Positions 1-11,666 of a stretch of 64,000 nt of DNA are shown one piece after another. The translations under genes were made by a program, and so were the position numbers. Each line of letters starts with the position of its first letter. Within the stretch, counting starts at the first letter, position 1. Under the pieces are notes generated by a model. It made no database searches. It saw only the letters and a list, made by a program, of their open reading frames with translations, and was not told the origin of the DNA. The stretch covers positions 744,001 through 808,000 of the forward strand of contig JAHLMK010000015.1 in assembly GCA_019915135.1 (NCBI GenBank), written 5' to 3'. This stretch comes from Strobilurus pachycystidiatus (lineage: Eukaryota; Basidiomycota; Agaricomycetes; Agaricales; Physalacriaceae).

Positions 1-1436
1 TGCTCCTACGAAAAAACTCACTGCGTGCAGGTTTCATATCTGCACCAGTGTTCTTTTTCACCGTCACAGCCATTCTGACCATGGTCATCAGTGAGTTCTT
101 TCACCTCCGCTGCTATCAGAAAGTACTGATTCCTCGACAGTCTACAAGGGATCACCCACGCTCAAGCTGGGCAATTTGGAGCCCAATGTCTTAGCTGCTG
201 CCATCGTCGGCAGTGCTGCCGTCGTCACCGCACTGTCAATATTGTTTTGGTTGCCATACGTCTACTGCAGGACCGTTCGGAATGACTACAGTAAGCATCG
301 TGTATGACCGACGCGCCTATGGTATTGATACTTCTCCAGCTTTGCGTTTCTATCACTTCTTCCTCGGGCCTCTTCTTTGGTGGCGTCAAGCCCCCGCCGA
401 TGCACAGGACTCGACAGTTACTGCTGTGCCTGATTACCGTGTAAGAAAAGATGAGGGGGTTGAACAAGAACAAACTCGCATTCAAGGTAAGTTATCGCTG
501 TTTTGAGTTTTCGTCTCTCACTCACACTCGTCGCAGATGCTGAGCGGCAGTCTCATTCCGACTCTTCTGACGACGAGAAGAGACTAAGTGGAGATGTGCC
601 GGCCTCGCCTGCTCCTCTTCCTGCCGCTCTTCGCGAAGTTGACTCTCACCCGATGGAAGGCTCTTGGTTTTTGCCGAAGAATCTCTACATCATTGCCCGT
701 TACAAGTCCGTTCCGTTCATTTGGCATGCTATATCGCACGGTACATCTGGTATGTTGTCTTCTGGGGCGTATCAGCTTCACCTGCTCACTTTACTTAGTC
801 GACGTGCACGCCAGACAAGGCAGCGGACTCGAGGACATACACAGGCGTGCCCGTCAATATGACAACAAAACCGAGCACCTGTACTCTTTCCTTCAAGTGA
901 TGACTGCTTGTACCGCGTCTTTCGCCCATGGAGCTAACGATCGTGAGTGAACTTTCGATGTCTCTGAGACCACTACTCACGTGCTCTGGCGCACAGTCGG
1001 AAACGCCGTTGGACCATACTCTGCGATCTACGCCATCTGGAGCAGCGGAGCACCCGCTGGAAAGAACAGTGAGACCCCGATTTGGATCCTGGTCGTCGGC
1101 GCTCTCTTCCTCGTCATTGGCCTCGCTACCTACGGCTATAACATCATGAGTGTGCTCGGAAACAGACTCACCCTCCACTCTCCCTCTCGCGGATATAGCA
1201 TGGAGTTGGGCTCGGCCATAACCGTACTCCTGGCATCGCAGTACGCCATTCCTGTCTCCACGACTATGTGTATTACGGGTGGCACTCTGGGTGTTGCTCT
1301 GTGCAACGGAGACATCAAGTCCTTCAATTGGAAAGCCCTTGGCTGGATAGTGCTCGGATGGGTTCTAACGGTCCCAATTGCTGGAATTACCGCGGGTTGT
1401 GTCATGGGAATCATTCTCAATGCGCCTCATTTCTAG
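1..1436 (+). CDS. PHO-4 family Na+/phosphate symporter (3' part, 5' end outside window)
   Basis: This is the C-terminal part of a plasma-membrane sodium-phosphate symporter of the PHO-4/PiT family, which imports inorganic phosphate. Reading from position 1, introns at about 91-140, 291-337, 486-536, 750-799 and 940-996 join exons coding for a segment starting YKGSPTLKLGNLEPN, a TM segment, a long hydrophilic loop rich in Ser, Asp and Glu, and then the second family signature, TASFAHGAND followed by VGNAVGPYSAIY. Three or four more TM segments follow, ending IILNAPHF and a stop at 1434-1436. The GAND signature split by an intron and the order loop-signature-TM are typical of fungal PHO-4 proteins. 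The N-terminal half, including the first signature, lies upstream of the window. Family assignment is firm; the exact substrate is inferred from the family. Confidence 0.9.
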
Positions 1437-1690
1437 TCTCGCAGTCTTAGCTTCGTCACAAGGAAGTTTTATTTAAATAAATTCACTTCGTCTACATAGT
1501 CTATCTCTCTAGCGCGTACATCAATGTAGAGTGTCAGATAGCGGCGTAGATTAATATGAGTTGGATGAGTTGGCAACCTCAATATTCACAATCTAATCTC
1601 TACCCCGTCCATCCCGTCCCCTCATTGGGCCCACGAGGGAACAACACTGCGCTGATCGTCCTTCTACACACTCTTTTCCACACCATCACC

Positions 1691-2333
1691 ATGTCGTTCA
1701 GGATGCCTGCGTCCCCAACGTACGACCCCATATTTATGACTGCTTCCTCCGCCAAGATATACCACACCCACCCCACTTCCTCCGAATGGAAGTACTATGG
1801 CCTCCGCGGGATTCTGGTCTTCTGCACTGAACCAGAGCTCTCCTTCAGGCTCATTGCTTGTGACGAGGGAGGGCCTTGCAAGATCGTCTGGACATACAAG
1901 GTCCCCACTGGTAGCGAATTCGTTTATCATGTGGACGGGCTACCGAGCTTCCACTGGTTCCAGGGGTTGGTGAGTGAAGAAATTGTAGTGATTCGGCCGT
2001 ACCCAACAGTGTTGCAGACCAGGAAATTCGGCATTCTCTTCGAGAGTGACGACGATGCGGAAAACTTTGGTCGAGTCGTCTTGAACCGCACCTCCAGACC
2101 GGGGTCCCCTGCCAGCACGCTTCATAGTGAAGGTGAGCATATTTACACAGTATTTCCGTTCAAGTCGGTCTGAGCCCTTGTAAGTGAAAGGTCGGGCACG
2201 CAAGTTCATGTCCACTTCTGTCCTCTCTTTGACGCTACACGAGCTTCCTCGTCGTTCGACGTTGCCTAAGCGATCCGGGTCCAGGATTTGGTCACTATGG
2301 CGGAACCGCGGCGCTGTCAAAGTCATTGAGTAG
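1691..2333 (+). CDS. Small stand-alone WH1/EVH1-domain protein
   Basis: A two-exon gene. Exon 1 codes for a WASP/Las17-like WH1 (EVH1) fold: TASSAKIYH, then SEWKYYGLRG, FRLIACDEGG, KIVWTYKVP, PSFHWF and GILFESDDDAENFGRVV. The pattern, including the Trp-Tyr-Gly strand and the FESDDDA helix start, is that of a WH1 domain, which binds proline-rich partners such as verprolin/WIP in actin regulation. An intron at about 2132-2190 (donor GTGAGC, acceptor AAAG) restores an open frame coding for a basic tail rich in Arg, Ser and Leu that ends VKVIE and a stop at 2331-2333. No VCA (Arp2/3-activating) region is seen, so this is not a full WASP. An in-frame ATG at 1556 exists, but 1691 has the better context (CACCATG) after a pyrimidine-rich leader. 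Function in actin control is inferred from the domain only. Confidence 0.65.
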
Positions 2334-2534
2334 ACTGCGAAGAGGCTGACGTCGATGACCATGCGAAGGGTTTTGAAATTCCTTCGAGGTGGACGTGTGG
2401 TGCATTATATATATATATACAAGTGTGTAAGGTAGTCTATGGGCTGGCCGGTAGTCATTATTTAGCTTTCCACTTCATTATGGAGCTTGACTTACATACG
2501 TAAATAAGACAATCATTAGCCATGATGCAGCATA

Positions 2535-4567
2535 CTAGAACCGTGTCAAATCGCGTCCGAAAATCCCTACGGTCGACGTCAATTATATGATGACGGACAA
2601 CCAATCAGGAAACACCCACAGTTCAAGAACCAATACGTGGGCACCAGAATTTTATTGCGCCAGCTTAACGTCTGCGTGAAGTAGGCAGACCGCCAAAGGA
2701 GCCACGCAACCCTGCCACTCTCTTTGTTCATGAATTTCTTATCCGGATCACCAGGTGTTTTCGAGCGGTCATATATCGCACGCCTACAGGACAAAGTACG
2801 CTCAGCGTCGATAGTATGATGAGGTATATAACCCACCATCCGCCAACGTAAGCCAAACTGCCCCGATTCCGGAACTGGAATGGCTCCTGGACATGTACAA
2901 TCTTGCCAGGCTCGTCGTCGTGCGAGGGCATTATGTCCGCAAGCTTGTTAAGGGACTTCGTCACGTATTTAGCTTTCTGGTTAGCGACTGAGTCGCGGCT
3001 GCGGTCAGCTCTGGGTAAGTGGAGGTTGGTACGGGCGTAACAAACCTTGGGCAGTAGCTGGCAGAGGATTCACTTCGATAGATGATGCGTCACCAATGGC
3101 CCACACATCAGGATCGACGCTTCCGTCTGTGCGAATGACGTTGAGATAGGTGTCCGTCATCAGTCTGAAAATGAAGGTCTCGGTGATGAAGACGGATGTA
3201 GAAGCAGCAACTCACCTGTCGGTGCGCTCGCGCTTCTTGATTTCGGTGATCGAGCTCGTCAATGGATTGGGTGCTAAACCTGTAGACCAGACGAGGAGGC
3301 CGAAATCAATCTCTCCGACACCTTTGATGAATAATTTTCCCTTCGATTTATTTCAGTTCTGCACAACGGGAAATCCTCTGAACTCACCTTCTCGACCTTT
3401 TCGACATGATGATTGGTATGTATACTTATTCCTTCCCGTGCCAGTGTCCGTTCCGTATAGCTCACAAGACTTCGGTCGAATGAACCCAAGATGCTGTCGG
3501 CGACATCGTAAAGATTGATCCTCGCCATCTTCGCAAGGTCAGGGTGGTGCTGGGTGATCTCGGTATGTAACAGGTCGCGCAATTCGGCCGCGAACTCGAC
3601 CCCGGTAGGCCCGCCACCTACAGCGATCAATTAGTTACCGAGGAACTTTTCCGTTGGGGATTTGTGAGATCGCACCGACGACACAAAAATTGAGCAATTT
3701 TCGTCGGTCAGCATCTGTCAGATCGGGTTGGTTGGCTTGTTCGAGACATTCGAGAATACGGGTCCGGATAAGACGGGCGTCCTTGACGTCCTTCAGGAAG
3801 TGAGCATGTTCCTTCACGCCAGGGATACCAAATGCTGGACAAGATGTCAGAAGAAGAAAAGGACTTGGTGAAGACATGCACTCACTTTGTCTGTACGATC
3901 CAACAGCAACTACGAGTTTATCGTACGTGATATGGAAGGGCTCTTGCTTTGCGGGAGGAGCGTCACCGAATGACACTGGCGGTGTTGCCGCAGCCTAGAG
4001 CAACGTTAGAACGCGTCGAAAGGCAGCTACTGGAGGCTAACACAAGTTATGGACTTTCGCTTGAAGTCTAGACGCGTCATTAGCTTTCAGTAGTCTTGGA
4101 AGCGATCAAAAATCATACCGATCTTGTCGCACCAAGCCTGATAATATTGCTACAGAGAATTTTCATTGCAGTTCGTCACGATGGTTGGATCGATTTACCA
4201 CTTGCGGTGTATAGCGGCGCACCTAAACCATATTAGAGTAGGCGAGCACCGCAAATTAGAAGACGCACCGGCTCGACAGTGCATCTGAACTCCAGTGTAC
4301 CCACTGCAGCGCCGGCCAAGAGCGGTGTAAAATTGAAGTATGAGTTCGGGGAAATGACAGTAACATCTGGAGAGGGTATCAACACGCAGAGACGCGAAAG
4401 GCGAGGTCACACGAACTCCATTTCTTCTTGTCGATCCCGCGCAAGACCTCGTACCCTCCCCATCCGGATCCGAGGATGACAAGGCTCTGCTTGCCGCGGT
4501 CAGGCATGGAGAAGAAGGAGCGCTTTAGCGCGCGCACAGGCGCTGCTTTGCGAGATACGGTGAACAT
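2535..4567 (-). CDS. External-type alternative NADH:ubiquinone oxidoreductase (NDE-like)
   Basis: A type II NADH dehydrogenase: a single-polypeptide flavoprotein on the mitochondrial inner membrane that passes electrons from NADH to ubiquinone without pumping protons. From ATG 4567 the N-terminus is basic and Ser-rich (a probable targeting peptide), followed by the FAD motif [32 protein letters not shown], the second nucleotide motif [16 protein letters not shown] split by an intron, DVWAIGDAS (FAD binding), and the membrane-association tail [18 protein letters not shown]. At least eight short introns are needed. The last, at 2567-2619, joins NW to IFGRDLTRF, the conserved family C-terminus, with the stop at 2535-2537. 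Without these introns the 3' end would look frameshifted. No EF-hand insert is seen between the two nucleotide motifs, so calcium regulation is unlikely. Targeting to the outer (cytosolic) face is inferred from similarity to NDE proteins. Confidence 0.92.
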
Positions 4568-5158
4568 CGCTGGCGAGGGTGAAAGGATGAAAACGGAGCA
4601 CCTCGGACCCGGAAACTTTCGCAATACAAAACGGCTGGGGGACCTTCATTACGTCAGTCGTGTAGCGATTGAATTTACGGACTCCCGATGTCAAACGGAG
4701 GCTTGCTTTTCGCTCTCTCGCCTTACCGAACATTGTCGGATGATGGAAATCCGCACAGAGGTGGTAGGACTCGGCAGGGACTCGGAGCTGAACTCATGGT
4801 CTCCCATAAGGAGTTGCGCTGACCTTGACCCTGAATCGCTTCGAACGGTTTCCCCGTTCATGCCGTTGAGTATCAGAAGCTGGTACGCGTACGTTTGGAG
4901 CGTGTATATGATGGCTCGACGTGGGTGAGATATAAACACATGCAAATCTACTCGGATAGAACGCCCAAGGCTAAAATATCACAAGTTCGAAAGGAAAGTG
5001 GGAATAAGGACAAGTGGCAATGCCACACGGTAGGCCGGCGGGATGTATACTTCCACGGAGGAACAGTCGACACTGGAGTCAGCCCATTCATTTGACATCG
5101 ATATCTTGAAGACTATGCGTTCGAAGACGTAGATCTTCCTGGGTCAGGAATCAGAATG

Positions 5159-5205
5159 GGTTACGTGCCATCACACTAGTCACGGTACTGTGATGGCACG
5201 TAACC
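5159..5205. repeat. Perfect 17-bp inverted repeat with 13-nt loop
   Basis: The left arm (5159-5175) and right arm (5189-5205) are exact reverse complements of 17 bp around the 13-nt spacer CTAGTCACGGTAC. The arms contain the motif TTACGTGCCATCACA. The element lies in the roughly 1 kb between two divergently transcribed genes, the NADH dehydrogenase (-) and the ABC transporter (+). It could form a hairpin in RNA or a cruciform, be a dimeric regulator site, or be a small inverted-repeat element. The arms include ACGTG, the core of E-box/bZIP-type sites. I saw no other copy in the window. The remainder of 4568-5595 holds no gene I can support. Confidence 0.8.
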
Positions 5206-5595
5206 TGCAACTTCAAGTGCAAGCATTGCCGCCGTTTAGAGATTGTGTGTGCATATCCAGAAGGAGGTGAGCCAATAGCTTGAATCATGATACCTAGCGG
5301 AAGGTAAACGATTATATTTATCCCTGAGTTTAGTGGCGGGAAAACCGAGACTAAGACTGCCCATGTTGGACTGCATGCGCAGTTGAACTTGATTGACTGC
5401 AAGTGAATTGGGGGCTGGGTTAGGGTTAAACCACCCCCTCGGCAGTCGGACCGATCTCTTTGTCTCTCCATTTCTCCGATGACCTTCCTGGATCTCCCAC
5501 CTGTCTCCCACCGTATGATATGCCTGACCGTCGAGTCATCCCAAGTCATGCACGATATATCAAGGAACTAGGCAACACACACGCTGCCTGCCGCC

Positions 5596-8500
5596 ATGCT
5601 CGCCTCACAAGTCGTAATCGCTGAACAGCTGGCCCCGACGCCGTGCGTATAATTACTCTGTCGATGTTGAAGATGAGGATAAGATCCGGAGCCCAGGTCC
5701 GCCAGCTTCTTGGGTGCCACGGCCATTTCTGTTTATGCCGGTGCCGCCTCGGCGCTCAGTCTTTTCGCCCATATCATATACCGCCACGCATGCAAGTGCG
5801 ATCACGACCATGGCCCCATAGGCAGTCAAAGCCAAATCGGATCGCTCGGTGGTGGCACTGCTTTTATCTGCATGCTCTTAAGATTAGCGAGCAGCGTGGC
5901 TCTGGTCGGTCTGTCAGCGGCGACCGTTTCTGGTGATAACTGGGGGAGCTGCATCGTATTTGTGCGCATTTTTGATCTCCTCCAAGACAATTACTCAAAA
6001 GTCTAGTAGGCCTATTCTGCCCTCCTTGCCCTGGTCTCGATCATCGCAAAGCCGAGATGGAATCGCCTTTTGACGCGTCATTACAATGCCATTATGGCCA
6101 TCACTCTCGGCGTCTACGTTTATCGCGACTTGATTCCTCTGATGACGTTCAACAAAGTTGCGGCAGACCTCGCAGAGGGCAACATATTATGGGCTAAGGT
6201 CGTCCTCCTCGCACTCGTTGGACTGGTTAATCCCCTTGTCATCCCCCGGCCATACGTATCAGTGGATCCTAAGGTACGGAGCTCACTTCAGACGTACAAC
6301 CAACCAATCTGTCGCGTAGAACCCTATGATGGAGGTGAATCCCGAACAGACAGCATCCATATTGTCCTTGGCCGTACACCACTATGTCAACCCCCTCATA
6401 TTCAAAGCCTACTCCATGCCCCATCTCCCGTTCAATATGTTGCCACTGCTCGCTGATTACGATGATGCTCGATTTCTGAAGAAGATTAGCTTCCCTGTAC
6501 GTTCAAGCTGTCTGTTAGGTGGTTCTCCCGCTAACGCGAAACTTTTGGCATGCACAGTACATCGATGTCTTCTCTGGAGCCGAGAAAAAACACCTATTTT
6601 TCGGTCTTCTACGTATCTTTCCCAAAGATCACTTTGTCATCGTCCTCACGCTGGTGGTCTTCGCCCTCTTGACCCTCGGTAGTCCGGCCGCACTGAACCG
6701 TCTACTTGCGTACATTGAGACGGGCGGGGAGAGTGCTGTTATTCGTCCGTGGGTGTGGATCTGCTCGTTGTTTCTGGGACCATGTCTAAGCGCTGCTGCT
6801 ATCGAGTGGTATAACTATACTGTCGTCAGTCTCACTATCACACCGTTTGATTCACTTACACAACATTCCTCAGTACCGACAACTGGCTCGCGCACAAGCG
6901 ATTCTCACTCAACTCATCTTTGAACATGCTCTACGCATACGTATGAAAGCTGTCGCACCACAGCCATCCGAAACTCATCAAAGTGCATCTATCGATTCGG
7001 ATATGTTGGATAGTTACGGAGACGAGACTCCCCAGAACAGCGTGGCCGCCTCGAGTGTTGAGGCCGAGGCGACGACTGGCAAGACAGTCAGGCCAGATAC
7101 GAGCAATCTGGTTGGCAAGATCAATAACCTTGTCACGACGGATCTGGCCAATATTGTCGATGCAGGTCGTTATCACCTGGTTTTCCTCTGGATGCCCATA
7201 CAGGTTGTGTTCTGTATCGTCTTTCTGTACACTGTGCTCGGTTGGAGGTGAGAGGTCTTCGTCGCATGTGTTTGTGAATCATTGCTAACACTAAGTCGTA
7301 GTGCTGTCGTGGGCCTTACGATATTGATAATAATGCTTTCCTTGCCTATAGTTATTGCAATGCACATTCAAACGATCCAGGAGGACTGCATGAAGAAGAC
7401 GGATGGTAGGGTCCAGTTGGTTACGGAAAGTGGGTATCGTACTCACCATCCCCTGCCCTTACTGATTTTTGTTCTTTGAAGCACTGAAAGTTCTGCGGAT
7501 GATCAAACTTTTCGGTTGGGAAGCGAAGATGAGCGAGAGGATTGCCGAGAAGCGGGAGGAAGAGCTCAGATTGATCCGTGCGAGGCAGATATTGGAACTG
7601 ATGAATGGGTGTGTTAGCTTCATGGTACCTCTCGTTGCTATGGTTGGCACCTTTGGGTTTCAGTACGTCTTTTACCTCTCTCCTTTTGATACATACAGCT
7701 CAACGATTTCAGTGTATGTAGCGCGTCCTTTACTGCTGAAAGGTCCTCAACTGATTTTGTAGACCGTCGTGAGGAAGCAGAGTCTTAGCGCGTCACTCGT
7801 CTTTTCGAGCATGTCTGTATTTGACATCCTAACCGACCAGCTTTACTTTGTCTTCTCGACGATACCTGGATTGGTGGCTGGAAAGGTATCATTGGACCGT
7901 ATGAACGACTTCCTGCATGAGGTTAGTTTCGTTCTTTACAGCTTCCGTTTCCGACAAACTCACGGCCGCAGACCGAATTGCTTGACGTGTACACCAAGAC
8001 AAAAGAGTCGGAGACCGTGATGGGGACTGCACACTCGTTCAACTCCACGTCTAAAATAGGCTTTCAAGATGCCTCGTTCGTTTGGTCGGCTGATCTTGTT
8101 GAGTCCTCGGCGCGCAAGTTCGTGCTCGAAATCAGGGACGAGCTCCTATTCAAGAAAGGCGCGATAAACCTCATTGTCGGTCCCACCGGTTCTGGGAAAA
8201 CGTCGTTGTTGATGGCCCTCCTTGGTGCTTTTTCTCCGGCGCAAGTGTTACTGGGATATTGACTTGTTTCGTAGGAGAAATGCATTTTATACCGATGGCT
8301 TCTGGATCATGGTATCATCTCCCGAGAGAGAACGGTGTCGCGTACGCTGCGCAGGATTCTTGGGTTCAGAACGAGACTGTCAAAGTACTTACTTGCCTAC
8401 CTCCTGTCCCCGTAGGCGATTGCTGACATTGGCTGTTCCTCCGTTCCAGGATAACATCCTCTTTGGCTCCCCCTACGACGGAGATCGCTACCAGAAGGTA

Positions 8501-11469
8501 CTTCATCAGTGCGGCTTAGAACGTGACCTGGAGCTGTTTGAGGCGGGCGATGAGACCGAGGTGGGGGAGAAGGGGTTGACTCTGAGCGGAGGGCAGAAGG
8601 CGAGGATCACTTTGGCGAGGTATGGCCTTCAGCCATTGTACGGACGTCCAAGACTGAGAGGTGTACTTGAACAATAGGGCGATGTACTCGCGTGCTGAGA
8701 TTGTCTTATTAGATGACGTCTTAGCTGCACTCGAGTATGTTTCGACATTTGACACAGTCGATCCCCTCTGCTCACTTCATTGCAGTGTACACACGTCAAA
8801 GTGGATAGTTGAAAAATGTCTTTCGGGCGACCTGGCTCGTGGGCGAACTATGATCCTCGTTGTACGGTCCCGTTCTTCCTTCTGTCTTCTTGATTTGACG
8901 GGTCTGGAACAGACTCATAACATTGCTCTCGTCCAGCCCATTGCTGACTTTGTTATCTCTGTCAGGAATGGGCGCATCGTCAGTCAAGGATCGCTCACTG
9001 ATGCGCTGACATTAGATGCTTCACTCGCGGCCGAAATTAGGGAAGAGGAGAAGATTATGGCTCAAGTTGAAGAACTTGACACCGAGACAGCTCCGCCTTA
9101 CAGGAATGGCGCCCAGAAACGGAACGGTCAACTGATCGCCGCGGAGGAGATAGAAGAAGGACACATTGACCGTAGTTCATGTAAGTCATCATCAGTCGTC
9201 CTTCGTAAATATACATCAACTGGTTTTCAGTTAAGCTCTACTTCCGTGCTCTTGGAGGCAACCACGCGTGGCTATTCTTCCTCACGTACATCGGCGGATT
9301 GGCGGTCAACCAGACTTTCGAAACACTTCAGAAATGGTGGCTCGGATATTGGGCATCGCAGTATGAAGACGCCGATGGTGCGAGCGTGTCGGTCTTCTAG
9401 TGAGTCATCCTCAATCACGTAGTGCAAAGTTTGAATGTTCTCCAGCTATATTGGTGTATACAGCGCGTTTACTGCGGGTACCGTCGTTGTGTACTTCGCT
9501 ATCGTTGTTATATATCTCGGTGGAGTCATTCGTGCCTCCAGAAGTATTCAGCAAAGGCTTGTCAAGTCGGTGTTGGGGACAACTTTAAGGTCGCAGCTTA
9601 CACTTTCTTGACGAGTCAAGCTGACGGTGCAGGTGCCAGATGGCTCGACATCACTCCAAGCTCGAGAATCATTGCCCGGTGCACTCAGGATATCCGAGCG
9701 GGTATGCCAAATTCTGAGGCCTCAAGGCCACGTCGAACTAATCGTGTTGCAGTTGATGGACCTATTCCGCATCACTTCCGTTTCGTTATCCAATTTAGCG
9801 TTGCTTTGCTCATCAAGTTTCTGGCTATCGTATCTGTCTCCCCATTCTTCATGGTTCCTTCTTTGTTGATGTTCATCGTCGGCGGAATATGTGGCCAGTT
9901 GTATGTCAAGGCTCAGCTTTGCGTCAAACGTGAGATGTCGAATGCAAAGGCTCCAGTGCTTTCGCAGTGAGTCATCCACGCAACCGAAAGATCACAGCAA
10001 TTGACGGTCGTCCTAGTTTCAGCGCTGCTATCCATGGCTTGAGTAAACCTTGTGGTTTATCGTCTGACAACACCTCTGATGGACAATCTGTAGCTTCCAT
10101 TCGGGCTTATGGCGCGCAAAGCGCATTCGTGGAGGAATCTATAGACCGTCTTAACACATACACTCGGACAGCGACTTCATTCTACAACCTGAGCCGATGG
10201 ATTGGCATCCGGGCGGAGACCATCGGTGGTCTTTTTGCTTCCACACTTGCTACGTATCTGGTGTACTTCCGCGCGCAGGATGCGGCTACTACGGGTTTCT
10301 CGTTGAACATGGCCAGTCAGTATTCGCTTTCACTTCAAAGGGAATGTGCTCAACGTCCACTGAAAACTGCAGTCGGGTTTAGTGCTATGATCCTGTGGTT
10401 GGTCAGGGAGCTGAATGCATTCGAAATAGATGGTGCGTCCAGTGATTGGGTTGCTCCACTGTTGCTTGATAAACGCGGTCAGGTAACAGCTTGGAGCGCA
10501 TTCAGGGCTACCTGACTATTGATCAGGAACCTACGTCGACTACAGGAGGAACTCCGCCGGCGTACTGGCCTGCGAGTGGTAGTCTGATAGTGAAGAACCT
10601 TTGTGCGCGCTATTCTCCCAACGGACCCAAAGTCCTACGGGACATCTCCTTTGAGTTGAAGTCAGGCGAGCGCATTGGCGTCGTCGGTAGGACAGGTTCC
10701 GGGAAGAGTTCGCTCACGCTCTCCCTACTCCGGTGTATCTTCACCGAGGGCGAGGTTCTCTACGACAAGCTCCCAACTTCCGAAATCAACCTCGATGCCC
10801 TGAGGAAAAGTATCACTATCATACCACAGATGGTAAGTCGCCATTGATAGTTCTGCTATTATCAGACGTGATAAACGAGATCCTATAGCCGGAACTTCTG
10901 TCTGGTACTCTTCGTCAGAATTTGGACCCGTTCTCGCAATACGATGATGCGACGCTCAATGACGCCCTTCGTTCTTCTGGGTTGTTCGCTCTCCAAGACC
11001 AGGACGGTGTCGACAAACCAGAAGGTCACATCAATCTCGACACTGCTATCTCTTCAAGTGGGGACAACCTTTCGGTCGGTCAGCGACAAATCATTGCACT
11101 CGCTCGTGCTATCGTACGAGGGAGCAAGCTGCTCATACTTGACGAAGCGACGTCCGCGATCGATTACAAGACGGACTCTATCATACAGAACACTATGAGG
11201 CACGGCTTGGGCGACGTGACTCTGATCACCGTAGCGCATCGGCTGCAGACTATCATGGACGCGGACAAGATTGTCAGCCCTTTCCACCCCCAATTACTCT
11301 GGGCGGATACTGATGCCTGGGTTAGATGGTTCTTGATGCTGGTCGCCTAGTCGAGTTTGACACCCCTCAAGCACTTCTAGACACGCCGAACGGAAAGTTG
11401 AGGTCGTTAGTGGACGAGAGTAGCGACCGCGACGCATTGCACTCCATTGTGCACTCCAAACAGGCTTGA
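5596..11469 (+). CDS. ABCC-type (MRP/YOR1-like) full ABC transporter
   Basis: A large multi-intron gene for a roughly 1,400-residue ABC exporter with the order TMD0-like N-terminal helices, TMD1, NBD1, TMD2, NBD2. The start ATG at 5596 is joined by an intron (donor at 5644) to [18 protein letters not shown]1 shows Walker [10 protein letters not shown] (near 8190), Q-loop AAQDSWVQ, signature LSGGQKAR and Walker [16 protein letters not shown]2 shows Walker [10 protein letters not shown] (near 10690), [15 protein letters not shown], signature LSVGQRQ, Walker [13 protein letters not shown] and H-loop VAHR. The degenerate signature and missing catalytic Glu in NBD1 (LLDDV) against a canonical NBD2 (LDEATS) match the asymmetric ABCC subfamily. 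Such proteins export conjugates, drugs or metabolites at the plasma or vacuolar membrane. I found no frame break that splicing cannot explain. The stop is at 11467-11469. Substrate unknown. Confidence 0.93.
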
Positions 11470-11666
11470 TATCATCTTGTTACTCTCATTGGAATTGTTC
11501 AGATGATGGAGTGAGTACATGACTTGTCCCCAGCTTGTGAATTATGCGTCTATCCGCATCAATGTCTGCTGCTACACCATCAATCAGCGTTGCCCACTCC
11601 CGAAAACTAGCTATATTCCCAGAATGAGTAAATAGTCAAGCTTCGTCTGAAGAATGTAACCCATGA

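Noticed and set aside
2406..2419. Short TA dinucleotide run
   Set aside because: Only 14 bases; a trivial microsatellite in the 3' flank of the WH1 gene, with no sign of function.
2535..2840. Apparent frameshift and aberrant C-terminus of the NADH dehydrogenase
   Set aside because: Two short GT-AG introns restore GGWRAIYDR and the family C-terminus [11 protein letters not shown], so the gene is intact.
5151..5549. 132-codon minus-strand frame between the NDE and ABC genes
   Set aside because: It spans the palindrome and shows no conserved motif; likely chance.
7660..7765. Possible 13-nt microexon in the ABC transporter gene
   Set aside because: The preceding 36-nt segment can simply stay in frame as coding sequence; a 36-nt intron would be unusually short, so the microexon is not needed.
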